From Verrucomicrobium spinosum DSM 4136 = JCM 18804 (lineage in GTDB: Bacteria > Verrucomicrobiota > Verrucomicrobiia > Verrucomicrobiales > Verrucomicrobiaceae), in contig NZ_ABIZ01000001.1 in assembly GCF_000172155.1 (NCBI RefSeq), forward strand, positions 5,241,105 through 5,305,104: DNA of 64,000 nt. Reading direction: 5' to 3'. Positions 29,114 to 38,806 of this stretch are shown piece by piece. Position 1 is the first letter of the stretch; the number at the start of each line of letters is the position of its first letter. Made by a program: the position numbers and the translations under genes. A model generated the notes under the pieces. The model searched no databases. It was given only the letters and a program-made list of their open reading frames with translations, and was not told where the DNA came from.

Positions 29114-30562
29114 CTAGTGACGAACTTCCTCAGGGGCTTCAAGCACTTCCCGAGCTGCCTTTTCCTCTTCGTCTTCAGGCAGCAGTTCTACACGCTTGAA
29201 ATGGAGCTGGGCAACACGGCGGGCCTCCACCTTGGTGGCGGTCACCTCATAGTTCTCAATCCGCAGCATCTCACCCTGCTTGGGGAAATGCCCCAGGAAA
29301 TGAGTCACATAGCCGCCGACGGTGGTGACCTCATCACTCTCCAGCTCAAGATCTGTCAGATCATTGAGCTCATAGAGATTGAGCATACCCTCCACCTCAA
29401 ACTCCTCGGTGTTGATACGGCGGAATTCAGGCTTCACCGGAAGGTCGAATTCGTCCTGAATGTCGCCCACGATTTCCTCCACGACGTTGTCGAGCGTGAC
29501 GATACCCACCCCGCCGCCGTACTCATCCACCGCCAGCGCAAGGTGGGCATGCTTTTCCAGGAAAAACTTCAGGAGCTTGTCGATGGGCATCATCTCCGGC
29601 ACGAGCAGCAACTCGCGCTTGATCCGGCGAAGATCACTGCCGTCCTTGCCACCCTCATGAACGAGTTTCAGAATATCCTTGATGTGCACGAGGCCGATGG
29701 TGTGATCCAAATGACCCTCCACCAGCGGGAACCTCGTGTGCTTGGACTCAATGGCGAGCTTCAAGCTGGACTCGAAGGGCTCATCCACGTCCAGGGAAAT
29801 CACATCCTTGCGCGGCGTCATGACATCGCGAACCGCGCGATCATTCAATGCCAGGGCGTTCAGCACAATGTGCTTCTCGGTCTCGGTCACTTCCTCGGAC
29901 CGCTGACTTTCCGCGACGATGTGCTTGAGCTCCTCTTCAGAGTGCACACGCTCCCCCTCCGCCACTGGGTCGAGCTTGAAAACCACACGGAGAATCCAGT
30001 TGGCGGTGCCGTTGAGCAGGAAGATCGCAGGCTTGAGCACCACATAGAAGAGGTGCAGCGGCCGGCTGATCAGCAGCGTGGTGGCCAGTGCCTTGCGAAT
30101 GGCCATGGACTTGGGAGTCAACTCACCCAGCACCACATGCAGGAAGGTGATGATGGCAAAGCCTGCACCCCAGCCAATCCCGCGCACCACCGCTTCACTC
30201 TCCAAGCCCACCTTAAACAGAAGTGGCTGGAGCATGTGGGACAGGTAAGGCTCGCCCAACATGCCCAGGGCAATACTGGCAAGAGTGATACCCAGCTGCG
30301 TGGCAGAAAGATAAGCGTCCAGATGACGCGTCACAGAACGGGCAAACTTGGCCCCGCGATTGCCTTCGTCGATCTCCTCCTGAAGCTGACTGTCCCGAAC
30401 CTTGACGATCGCGAACTCCGCAGCCACAAAGAACCCGTTCAGGAGCACGAAGAACATGATCACCGAGATCTGCCACAACACCTGGGCCCCGGTGAGATGC
30501 CACTCTCGCACCACCGGTTCGGCGGTGCTGGCGAGGACAATAGTGGAAAGAGAGAGAATCAT
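29114..30562 (-). CDS. CNNM/CorC-HlyC family membrane protein with CBS domains
   Basis: The protein has 482 residues. A DUF21/CNNM transmembrane domain occupies about residues 22-205 (MFFVLLNGFFVAAEFAIVKV, then TQLGITLASIALGMLGEP and LGELTPKSMAIRKA). Two CBS domains follow (VRDVMTPRKDVISLDVDEPF and RFPLVEGHLDHTIGLVHIKD). A CorC_HlyC C-terminal domain has LALAVDEYGGGVGIVTLDNV and VVEEIVGDIQDEFD. Family members export magnesium or other divalent cations; older labels call them hemolysins. No toxin role is implied. It is followed on the minus strand by the repeat array and preceded by the FmdB gene. Confidence 0.92.
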   Translation of the reverse strand: MILSLSTIVLASTAEPVVREWHLTGAQVLWQISVIMFFVLLNGFFVAAEFAIVKVRDSQLQEEIDEGNRGAKFARSVTRHLDAYLSATQLGITLASIALGMLGEPYLSHMLQPLLFKVGLESEAVVRGIGWGAGFAIITFLHVVLGELTPKSMAIRKALATTLLISRPLHLFYVVLKPAIFLLNGTANWILRVVFKLDPVAEGERVHSEEELKHIVAESQRSEEVTETEKHIVLNALALNDRAVRDVMTPRKDVISLDVDEPFESSLKLAIESKHTRFPLVEGHLDHTIGLVHIKDILKLVHEGGKDGSDLRRIKRELLLVPEMMPIDKLLKFFLEKHAHLALAVDEYGGGVGIVTLDNVVEEIVGDIQDEFDLPVKPEFRRINTEEFEVEGMLNLYELNDLTDLELESDEVTTVGGYVTHFLGHFPKQGEMLRIENYEVTATKVEARRVAQLHFKRVELLPEDEEEKAAREVLEAPEEVRH

Positions 30563-30598
30563 GAGTCGGCGCGAAGCGTTTTCCGCGCCTCAACAATG

Positions 30599-30850
30599 TC
30601 AAAGTTTTTCGTAAGATCCATCACAACGCTTCTCCAGGATGGTAAATCCTGCACTTTTGGCGTCGGAAACAGACATCGGCTTGGATACCCGGGGGGTGTT
30701 CACGGACGTGATGACCTTCCTCACCGGCGTCTTGCACAGCGGGCACTCCGTGAGAGCAGGTCGGCTGATGGGACGTCGCAAATCAAACCCCTTGCTGCAT
30801 CGGGGGCACCCGTCTTCAGGTTTGATGGCGATGTAGTGGTAGGTCGGCAT
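30599..30850 (-). CDS. FmdB-family zinc ribbon protein
   Basis: This small 83-residue protein begins MPTYHYIAIKP and carries two CxxC pairs (Cys15/Cys18 in GCPRC and Cys36/Cys39 in ECPLC). That is the FmdB regulatory-protein zinc ribbon. Its partners are unknown; the family was named after a gene near a formamidase/amidase operon, but no such gene is adjacent here. It lies 36 bp before the CorC-type gene and 67 bp after rpsN, with a terminator between it and rpsN. Confidence 0.82.
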   Translation of the reverse strand: MPTYHYIAIKPEDGCPRCSKGFDLRRPISRPALTECPLCKTPVRKVITSVNTPRVSKPMSVSDAKSAGFTILEKRCDGSYEKL

Positions 30851-30851
30851 C

Positions 30852-30884
30852 TACAAAAACAAAGGTGCTGCGTCGCAGCACCTT
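30852..30884 (-). terminator. Rho-independent terminator of rpsN
   Basis: A near-perfect palindrome (AAGGTGCTGCG paired with CGCAGCACCTT, 30862-30884) is followed on the minus strand by TTTGTTTTTGT. It ends rpsN just before the FmdB gene begins, so that gene would need its own promoter or read-through. Confidence 0.88.
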
Positions 30885-30917
30885 CGCAAAGTCAATTTGA
30901 TGTAACCTGAACTGAAA

Positions 30918-31187
30918 TTACCAGCTGGATTTGGTCACACCGGGAATGAGCCCTGCGGAAGCCATTTCACGGAAGGTCAGACGGGACATCTCAAAGCGGC
31001 GAATGAACGCACGGCGACGACCGGACACACGGCAGCGGTTGACGAGGCGAGTCGGGCTGGCATCGCGGGGAAGCATGGAGAGACCCACGTAGTCACCCTT
31101 AGCCTTGAGTTCTTCGCGGAGTTTCGCGTACTTCTCAACCGTCTTCTGTTTGCGCTTGTTGCGTTCGATCCAGCTCGTTTTAGCCAT
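30918..31187 (-). CDS. rpsN: Ribosomal protein S14, zinc-independent form
   Basis: I place the start at 31187 ([15 protein letters not shown]), giving 89 residues. The conserved C-terminal part is [19 protein letters not shown], then [20 protein letters not shown] and SSW. It has the longer form without the two CxxC pairs of the zinc-binding S14, so ribosome assembly here would not depend on zinc for this protein. It stands outside the usual spc operon; whether a second S14 copy exists elsewhere cannot be seen. Confidence 0.95.
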   Translation of the reverse strand: MAKTSWIERNKRKQKTVEKYAKLREELKAKGDYVGLSMLPRDASPTRLVNRCRVSGRRRAFIRRFEMSRLTFREMASAGLIPGVTKSSW

Positions 31188-31452
31188 AGAGCTTGCCAAG
31201 ATATATAAAACCCGCCGCAGCGCAACCTAAAATGACGATTGTTTGCGCTTTCTTTTCGACGTCGGGGGCGGGAGACAGACAGTTTCCCTTCCCCAGAACG
31301 GCCTTGCAACTCTTTCCATCCGCCCTGGATCCCTCCCAATCCCATGGAGGGCTACTGACTAGCGCCACGCTGGCTTTGGCGATTCTGAAAACGATTCGTC
31401 GGAAAGACAAAAAAATCTGGCATGCCCGCCAATCCCGGCTATGCCATGCAAC
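31188..31452. other. Divergent region between rpsN and the fumC side
   Basis: This stretch must hold the rpsN promoter. An AT-rich tatataaaa tract at 31201-31209 could supply a -10 on either strand, but no well-spaced -35 is evident. No RNA gene is recognised. Confidence 0.35.
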
Positions 31453-31536
31453 ATGACTATCGGAATGATCATCGCAGTTTGTTTTTTGGTCGCGGGGGCC
31501 GTGGCATTCACCTATCTGAAGAAAGGCGCAATGTAA
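31453..31536 (+). CDS. 27-residue single-helix membrane peptide
   Basis: The frame encodes MTIGMIIAVCFLVAGAVAFT followed by YLKKGAM. One hydrophobic helix of about 18 residues is followed by a positively charged tail, a typical small membrane peptide with the C-terminus inside. It ends 6 bp before the fumC start and could be translated with it. I see no strong ribosome binding site. The codon choice and helix character support it, but no family is recognised. Confidence 0.42.
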   Translation: MTIGMIIAVCFLVAGAVAFTYLKKGAM

Positions 31537-31542
31537 TCGGAC

Positions 31543-32967
<1,425 letters not shown>

Positions 32968-32998
32968 TCCACACTTCAGGGAGCCACCCAAAAACTTG

Positions 32999-33040
32999 AA
33001 GGGTCAAAGCAGGCACTCGCCACTTTGACCCTTACTTTTT
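32999..33040 (+). terminator. Rho-independent terminator of fumC
   Basis: The arms AAGGGTCAAAG (32999-33009) and CTTTGACCCTT (33023-33033) form an 11-bp stem with a 13-base loop, followed by ACTTTTT. It lies 31 bp after the fumC stop. Confidence 0.9.
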
Positions 33041-33084
33041 GCCGCACGGTCGAAACCGTGTGGAAGCAGCAACTCCCCAATACG

Positions 33085-33762
33085 CTAGTCCGCGGAGCGC
33101 AAAGACATGCCCGTCACCAGTTCCGAGCGGAATGTCATCTGCCACGGGACCTTTATCCCCGCCTCACGCGCCATCGCCACCAGTTCCGGCAGCGATTCGG
33201 CGGTCATCTTCTCCATAATCCGACGGCGGTGAATTTTGATTGTTGCCTCTGTCGCTCCCAAGGCTTGGGCCACGGAACGGTTGGACATCCCTCGAATCAG
33301 CAGTTCCAGCACCTCCATTTGGCGCTGTGTGAGCGAGGAAACCCGGGTGTGCGCCTCTTTTTGTATAGCTCGTTTGGTCGCCAAGTTCGCCGAACGCTTG
33401 AGCGCCAGGCTGACCGCATCCATCAGGGGCTCACGTGGAGCAGGCTTGGAAAAATAGTCCACCGCCCCCAGTTTCATGGCGGCAACACAGGCCTCAACAC
33501 CTTGCTTCGCTGTTACAAACACCAACTGATCGCTGCGCCCCCGTTCCTTGAGATGTCGCTGCAATTCGATGCCGGTCATGTCCGGGAGATCCACTTCAAG
33601 GATCACACACACAGGACTCGCCGCGTGACATCCAGACAGGAACCCCCTGCCGCTGGAATACGTTTCCGCTTGATAACCAGCTTCATCCAGCCATTCCAGT
33701 ATCCGGAACCTTCCAGAAACGTCCGGATCGACCACGCATACCTTTGCGCTAGAGATTTTCAT
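33085..33762 (-). CDS. NarL/FixJ-type response regulator lacking the usual phosphoacceptor Asp
   Basis: The protein has 225 residues. A receiver domain occupies residues 5-120: the acidic pocket keeps Asp12 and Asp14 (VVDPDVSG), the switch Thr84 (VFVTAK) and the conserved Lys106 (DYFSKPAP). The expected phosphoacceptor Asp is Glu56 in VCVILEVDLPDMTG. A LuxR-type helix-turn-helix follows at about 140-200 (LTQRQMEVLELLIRGMSNRS, VAQALGATEATIKIHRRRI). A Glu at this site often mimics or replaces phosphorylation, so this regulator may act without a kinase. No histidine kinase is adjacent. It is divergent from the LysR gene at the edge of the purine island. Confidence 0.87.
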   Translation of the reverse strand: MKISSAKVCVVDPDVSGRFRILEWLDEAGYQAETYSSGRGFLSGCHAASPVCVILEVDLPDMTGIELQRHLKERGRSDQLVFVTAKQGVEACVAAMKLGAVDYFSKPAPREPLMDAVSLALKRSANLATKRAIQKEAHTRVSSLTQRQMEVLELLIRGMSNRSVAQALGATEATIKIHRRRIMEKMTAESLPELVAMAREAGIKVPWQMTFRSELVTGMSLRSAD

Positions 33763-33936
33763 TATGTCGCCTCGTCAGGTTGTTGCATCCCGATGGAAAT
33801 CTTGGAAACGGCAACCAAATCGCCGTCGTAAGAAATTGGTGAGTAGGGAGTTGCGCTCACACCAGCGATTGTGTTCGCAAGCAATCAATTTGTGAAATGC
33901 ATTGTACGTATGCGTCCTATACACTAACCGTATGGC
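33763..33936. promoter_or_regulatory. Divergent control region between the response regulator and LysR genes
   Basis: Both start codons face outward from this 174-bp gap. A small palindrome GCAT-N7-ATGC lies near 33898-33912, just upstream of the LysR gene, and could be an operator. No clear -35/-10 pair was found for either direction. The operator idea is inference. Confidence 0.35.
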
Positions 33937-34815
33937 ATGGATCTCCGTTCCCTGGGCGTGTTTGTCGAAGTGGTACGCCGCGGCGGCTTCACTGCGGCAA
34001 GTTCGAAGGTTGCGCTGACCCAGCCTTCCATCAGTCGCGTGATCAAGCAGCTTGAGGAAGACATCGGTCAGGTTTTGATCACCCGCCAGCATCGGTCCAT
34101 CGTGCTCACGGACGCGGGAAAGATTCTCTTCCGACACGCCCAGAACCTCCTGCGTGACCACGCCGCACTGGAGACGGAGCTTGCGGATCTCGCTGGGTTA
34201 AAGCGAGGCGTGCTGACCCTCGGCATTCCACCCCTGAGCGGCACACTCTTTGTGCCACTCATCAAGCGTTACAAGAAGACCTACCCGGATATCGAGCTGG
34301 TTCTGTTCGAGAAAGGCTCAAAAGCCACGGAGCGAGCCCTCCTGGCTGCGGACATGCAACTGGGCACCCTCATCCTGCCCCTGGACTCGGCATTGTACGA
34401 CTCCGTCCCCTTTTTCCATGATCGTCTCGCGCTTGCAGCGCCGCGCCATTCCCATTGGGCCACCCGGGAAAGTGTGAAGCTCAAGGAGCTTAAAGACGAG
34501 CCGTTTATCATCTTTCCAGAAGACTTCGCACTCAACGACACCGTGCGCAACGCCTGCGCCGCAGCGGGCTTTACGCCAGAGATCGCTGCCAGCAGCAGTC
34601 ACTTCTCGCTGATTGCGGGGTTGATCGACAGCGGAGTCGGGATCGCCCTCCTTCCCATGTCCGTGGTCCGAGGGACCAACGCCGTAGCTGTCATCCGCCT
34701 TGAGGATCCCGATATTCAGTGGAATATCGCCATCGCGTGGTGCCGGGATTTTTACCTGTCGCACGCTGCCAAGGCCTTGGTCAATCTGGTGAAGGCGCAT
34801 CCCATCGATTCCTGA
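33937..34815 (+). CDS. LysR-family transcriptional regulator
   Basis: This is a 292-residue LysR protein. The winged helix at residues 1-60 reads MDLRSLGVFVEVVRRGGFTA followed by ASSKVALTQPSISRVIKQLE, the standard pattern. The effector domain spans about 90-290, with GVLTLGIPPLSGTLFVPLIK at its start. It is the first gene on the plus strand before the Tsx-like channel and xanthine dehydrogenase genes. A role as their activator, with a purine or urate-pathway ligand, is likely from position but not shown by sequence. LysR members can also control unrelated operons. Confidence 0.9.
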   Translation: MDLRSLGVFVEVVRRGGFTAASSKVALTQPSISRVIKQLEEDIGQVLITRQHRSIVLTDAGKILFRHAQNLLRDHAALETELADLAGLKRGVLTLGIPPLSGTLFVPLIKRYKKTYPDIELVLFEKGSKATERALLAADMQLGTLILPLDSALYDSVPFFHDRLALAAPRHSHWATRESVKLKELKDEPFIIFPEDFALNDTVRNACAAAGFTPEIAASSSHFSLIAGLIDSGVGIALLPMSVVRGTNAVAVIRLEDPDIQWNIAIAWCRDFYLSHAAKALVNLVKAHPIDS

Positions 34816-35025
34816 TCCCAGCCGGCAGGCGCTAAACCCACCATTGCTCTCACATCGATATACTCCAAAAGGCGTATGCGAGGAGTGCTTCCAAGCTTCG
34901 GGCAGGCATGTTCGCTGCTGCCATTTTCTATTTTCTCCACTACTTTTCCTCGATTGATCGGTTCACTTTCTGGCATTATTCGCTTTCTTAAATTTTACAA
35001 AACAACCTCACGTCATCCCCTCCCT

Positions 35026-35922
35026 GTGTTGAAGTCGCGTCCTTGCTCCCCTGTCCGCAAGATCACCTCGCTCGCCATTGCCAGCCTTATGGGATTGGCT
35101 GCCAGCACCCTCGCCGGTGAGCCAGTGCTGTCCTCTGAAAAGGCTGCCACCACCCCAGTTCAGGCACCCGGTTCGGACAAGTTCATCAACTTCTCCAGCA
35201 CCAGCCTTTGGTACCTGTATGGCTTCAACTGGGACCAGCCCTTCGCATCCAGTCATGAACGGGACTTGATCACCCTGGAACACTTTCAGGACAACGCCTG
35301 GGGGGATCTTTTCTTCTTCACAGACTTCACCAACCTCACGACAGAAGGTCGCGGGCACCCGGAAACAGGGTTTGACCTCTACGGCGAGGTCAACCCACGC
35401 CTCAGCCTGGGGAAGCTGACTGGCAAGTCCTACCGTTTCGGTCCGGTGAAAGACATCTACTTTTATTCGGGCATGTTGGAGTTTGGCACCTCCGACTCCC
35501 TGGCCAACATCAACCGGACCTTCGGCACACACCTTGATAAAACCCAGCTCCGTCAGCTGCACGGCATGGCGCTGGAGCTCGACCTTCCGGGATTCGCCTA
35601 CTCCAGCATCAACTTCTTCTGGCGGGATGACTTCGACATCAGCGGGAGCACCTGGCAGATCACCTATGTATGGGGCATCCCCTTCCGTCTGGCGGGCTGC
35701 GACTTCATGTTCAGAGGCTTTGCCGACTACAACGGGGCGGAAGGTGAACTGGCAGAATCCTTTCACACCAGCCCCCAGCTCATGATGGACCTGGGGGCCA
35801 AAGTGTTTGGCAAGAAGTCCAAACTCTGGATCGGCACCGAGGTGGACATCTGGGTCAATGAGTATGGCGTGAGAGGGCAGCACGATGTGGTGCCGCAGGC
35901 CGTGCTGGAGTTCGAGTTCTAA
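35026..35922 (+). CDS. Tsx-like nucleoside channel, outer membrane
   Basis: I choose a GTG start at 35026 because it yields a clean signal peptide (KITSLAIASLMGLAASTLAG). The frame is open to an ATG at 34876, but the extra residues do not look like a leader. The product has 298 residues. Mature features match the Tsx family: FSSTSLWYLYGFNWDQPFAS, FFFTDFTNLTTEGRGHPETG and YGEVNPRLSLGKLTG, alternating strands of a beta-barrel, and a terminal aromatic (LEFEF). Tsx channels pass nucleosides. Placement beside purine catabolism supports nucleoside or base uptake. Confidence 0.8.
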   Translation: MLKSRPCSPVRKITSLAIASLMGLAASTLAGEPVLSSEKAATTPVQAPGSDKFINFSSTSLWYLYGFNWDQPFASSHERDLITLEHFQDNAWGDLFFFTDFTNLTTEGRGHPETGFDLYGEVNPRLSLGKLTGKSYRFGPVKDIYFYSGMLEFGTSDSLANINRTFGTHLDKTQLRQLHGMALELDLPGFAYSSINFFWRDDFDISGSTWQITYVWGIPFRLAGCDFMFRGFADYNGAEGELAESFHTSPQLMMDLGAKVFGKKSKLWIGTEVDIWVNEYGVRGQHDVVPQAVLEFEF

Positions 35923-36049
35923 CGATTGTCCAGCGCACCCCTGAGTCGCACAAAATCTGCGCGACATCCCCCCAAGTGTGCTGTTCTATGGCGTCAGACT
36001 CTCCTACAGTCGTCCCTATTCCTCAGCAGCCCTTTCCCGCACCCGGCCC

Positions 36050-38806
36050 ATGCAATTGACCATCAATGGCAATCCCGCCGAGGTGGCCCCGCGACCGGGA
36101 CAATGCCTGAGAACTTTGCTCAGAGAGCAGGGTTGGTATGGAGTGAAGAAGGGGTGTGACGCGGGTGACTGCGGTGCCTGCACGGTCTGGGTGGATGACA
36201 AACCGGTACACAGTTGTCTCTACCCTGCCTTCCGGGCGAGGGATCGTCGTATCACCACTATCGAAGGGCTGTCCCCAGCAGAGGGCCCCCTGCATCCGAT
36301 GCAGGAGCAGTTCCTGGCAGCCCAGGGGTTCCAGTGTGGATTTTGCACTGCGGGCACCATCATGACGGCTGCCGCAAAATGCTGTGCCATGGGCGCTCCT
36401 ATGGAGAGGGTCCTGAAAGGGAACCTCTGCCGATGCACTGGCTACCGGGCCATTCGAGATGCCATAGAAGGACATCGTCACGTGCAGGAAGACTTGCCCG
36501 GTGCCAGCGTGGGACGCAGCCTGGGCAGCCCGCTGGGCCCCGCTCTGGTCACGGGTCAGGCCCGCTTCACGGCCGACGAGCCCCCAATTCCTGATCTGTT
36601 GCATCTGAAGGTGGTGCGCTCTCCCCATGCCCATGCCCGGGTGGTGGCCATCCGGAAAGAGGCCGCCCTGCAAGTGGCAGGAGTGCACAGCATCTTCACA
36701 TGGGAGGATGTGCCGTTGCACCGGCCTTTCACCAGCGCCACGCATGATGACTACCACGTGGACCCGGATGACACCCTCATGCTGGACCGGGTAGTGAGAT
36801 TCGTCGGGCAACGTGTCGTACTGGTGGCGGCCGACTCGGAACAGGCGGCAGTTCTCGCCTGCGACAAGATTGAGGTGGACTACGAGATTTTGCCTGCCGT
36901 GTTTGATCCCGAGGAGGCCATGCGCCCCGATGCTCCGATCCTGCACCAAGGCAAAGACGCCGCCTCACGCATCTCCCACCCGGAGCGCAATGTGCTGCGG
37001 GAGATCCACGGCGAGAATGGCAGCGTGGCCGCCGGGTTCGAGGAAGCGGACGTCACCGTGGAGAACACCTATGCCACGCACCGGCAGCCCCACGTGACAC
37101 TGGAGACGCACAACAGCCTGAGCTACCTCACGCCTGACGGGCGCCTGCATGTGCGCACCAGCAGCCAGACCCCCTTCCTGACCAAGGTGAAGCTGGTGTA
37201 CCTGTTTAACCTCTATCCCGAGAATCTGCACGTGTACACCGAGCGGGTCGGCGGCGGCTTCGGCAGCAAGCAAGAGGTGCTCACAGAGGATCTCTGCGTG
37301 CTGGTGACGCTCAAGACAGGACGCCCCGCCCGTTGGGAGTTTACCCGGGAGGAGGAGTTCACCGCCACCACCACGCGGCATCCTTTCCGTGTGAAGGTGA
37401 AACTTGGCGCACGACGCGATGGCACGCTCACGGCCATGAGCATGCGGGTGGTCACCAACACAGGCGCCTACGGCAATCACGGCGGCGAGGTACTGGGCCA
37501 TTCGCTCAACGAGGCCTTTGCCGTGTATCGCTGCCCCAACAAGCAGGCCGATGGCTACGCTGTTTACACAAACTGCGTCCCTTCAGGAGCTTTTCGGGGA
37601 TACGGCCTCACCCAGACCGCCTACGCCGTGGAGTGTGCCATGGATGAGCTGGCCGCCGCCCTGCAGATGCCCCCCATCACCCTCCGCAGGAAGAACATGA
37701 TCCAGCCCGGCGACACGCTCCTGAGCATCTGGCCTCATCCAGGTGATCTGGAGATTGGCAGCTACGGCCTTGCGGGATGCCTTGATCTGGTGGAAGAGGC
37801 GCTCGCCAGCGGTCGCGGAGAGTCCCTTCCGCTGGGCCACGAATGGAGCACCGGGCAAGGGCTGGCACTTGCGATGCTGGACTGCGGACCTCCCACGGAG
37901 CATCGCTCTGAGGCTCGCATTGATCTCCTCGCGGACGGGTCCTACCAGGTCTCCATTGGGTCCGCGGAGTTCGGCAGTGGCACGCTCACAGTGCAGCGGC
38001 AGATTGCCGCGACTGTTTTGGGGTGCCCTGTCGGATCAGTCAGAATGGTCACAGCGGATACGGACAAGACACCCTACGACACTGGCACCTTTGCCAGCAC
38101 TGGCACACTGGTGGGCGGCGGCGCAGTGCTTGCGGCCGCCAAGGTGTTGAAGGAGCAACTCCTCCGGCTCGCCAGTCGCTACACGGGACAACCGGTTGAG
38201 TCCTGCCAGCTCACAGGGACCGCTGTCGCTTGCGCGAACCATACCCTTCCTTTGAGTGAATTGCTGACCCGGGCCGAGCAGGACGGGCATCGGCTCAGCG
38301 CCGTCCGCCGCGCCTACGCCGCCCCCAGATCGGTGGCATTCAATGTCCACGGTTTCCGCGTGGCAGTGCACCGCATCACCGGTCAGGTCCGCATCTTGCA
38401 GAGCGTGCATGCCGCAGATGCCGGGCAGGTGCTCAATCCCATGCAATGCCGCGGGCAGGTGGAAGGCGGCGTGGCTCAGGGCATAGGTTGGGTGCTCACA
38501 GAGGACATGCAACTCACTGTAGAGGGTCGCATCGCCAACCCCACGCTGCGCCATTTCCGCATCCCGGGCATGGCGGACCTTCCCGAGACGGAGGTGTACT
38601 TTGCGCACACACACGACCGCATCGGACCTATGGGGGCCAAGCCCATGAGTGAAAGCCCGGTCAACCCCGTGGCCCCGGCCCTGGCCAATGCCATAGCCAA
38701 TGCGACCGGCATCCGCTTCACCGATCTACCTCTCACGGCTCCACGACTGTACCCGGCGCTTGCCCTCCCTTCCACTTTACCTTTACTAGACATCGCCCTC
38801 TCATGA
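36050..38806 (+). CDS. Xanthine dehydrogenase, fused [2Fe-2S] and molybdopterin subunit
   Basis: The start at 36050 opens with the plant-type [2Fe-2S] domain: Cys36, Cys41, Cys44 and Cys56. A second [2Fe-2S] domain follows: Cys96, Cys99, Cys127 and Cys129. The molybdopterin domain runs from about residue 165 to 918, with GGGFGSKQEV and GAFRGYGLTQT. A Glu in MGAKPMSESPVNPVAP probably supplies the catalytic acid. The FAD subunit is missing here and is encoded at 42342. It oxidises hypoxanthine or xanthine to urate, giving electrons through the FAD subunit. The 918-residue iron-sulfur/Mo fusion without FAD differs from XdhA/XdhB pairs. Its stop overlaps the permease start (ATGA). Confidence 0.9.
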   Translation: MQLTINGNPAEVAPRPGQCLRTLLREQGWYGVKKGCDAGDCGACTVWVDDKPVHSCLYPAFRARDRRITTIEGLSPAEGPLHPMQEQFLAAQGFQCGFCTAGTIMTAAAKCCAMGAPMERVLKGNLCRCTGYRAIRDAIEGHRHVQEDLPGASVGRSLGSPLGPALVTGQARFTADEPPIPDLLHLKVVRSPHAHARVVAIRKEAALQVAGVHSIFTWEDVPLHRPFTSATHDDYHVDPDDTLMLDRVVRFVGQRVVLVAADSEQAAVLACDKIEVDYEILPAVFDPEEAMRPDAPILHQGKDAASRISHPERNVLREIHGENGSVAAGFEEADVTVENTYATHRQPHVTLETHNSLSYLTPDGRLHVRTSSQTPFLTKVKLVYLFNLYPENLHVYTERVGGGFGSKQEVLTEDLCVLVTLKTGRPARWEFTREEEFTATTTRHPFRVKVKLGARRDGTLTAMSMRVVTNTGAYGNHGGEVLGHSLNEAFAVYRCPNKQADGYAVYTNCVPSGAFRGYGLTQTAYAVECAMDELAAALQMPPITLRRKNMIQPGDTLLSIWPHPGDLEIGSYGLAGCLDLVEEALASGRGESLPLGHEWSTGQGLALAMLDCGPPTEHRSEARIDLLADGSYQVSIGSAEFGSGTLTVQRQIAATVLGCPVGSVRMVTADTDKTPYDTGTFASTGTLVGGGAVLAAAKVLKEQLLRLASRYTGQPVESCQLTGTAVACANHTLPLSELLTRAEQDGHRLSAVRRAYAAPRSVAFNVHGFRVAVHRITGQVRILQSVHAADAGQVLNPMQCRGQVEGGVAQGIGWVLTEDMQLTVEGRIANPTLRHFRIPGMADLPETEVYFAHTHDRIGPMGAKPMSESPVNPVAPALANAIANATGIRFTDLPLTAPRLYPALALPSTLPLLDIALS

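Noticed and set aside
29114-30562. A hemolysin toxin
   Set aside because: The HlyC/CorC name is historical; the DUF21-CBS-CorC layout is that of divalent cation transport proteins.
35923-36049. A purine or molybdenum-cofactor riboswitch before xanthine dehydrogenase
   Set aside because: The 127-bp leader shows no conserved riboswitch core or stable multi-helix structure by eye.
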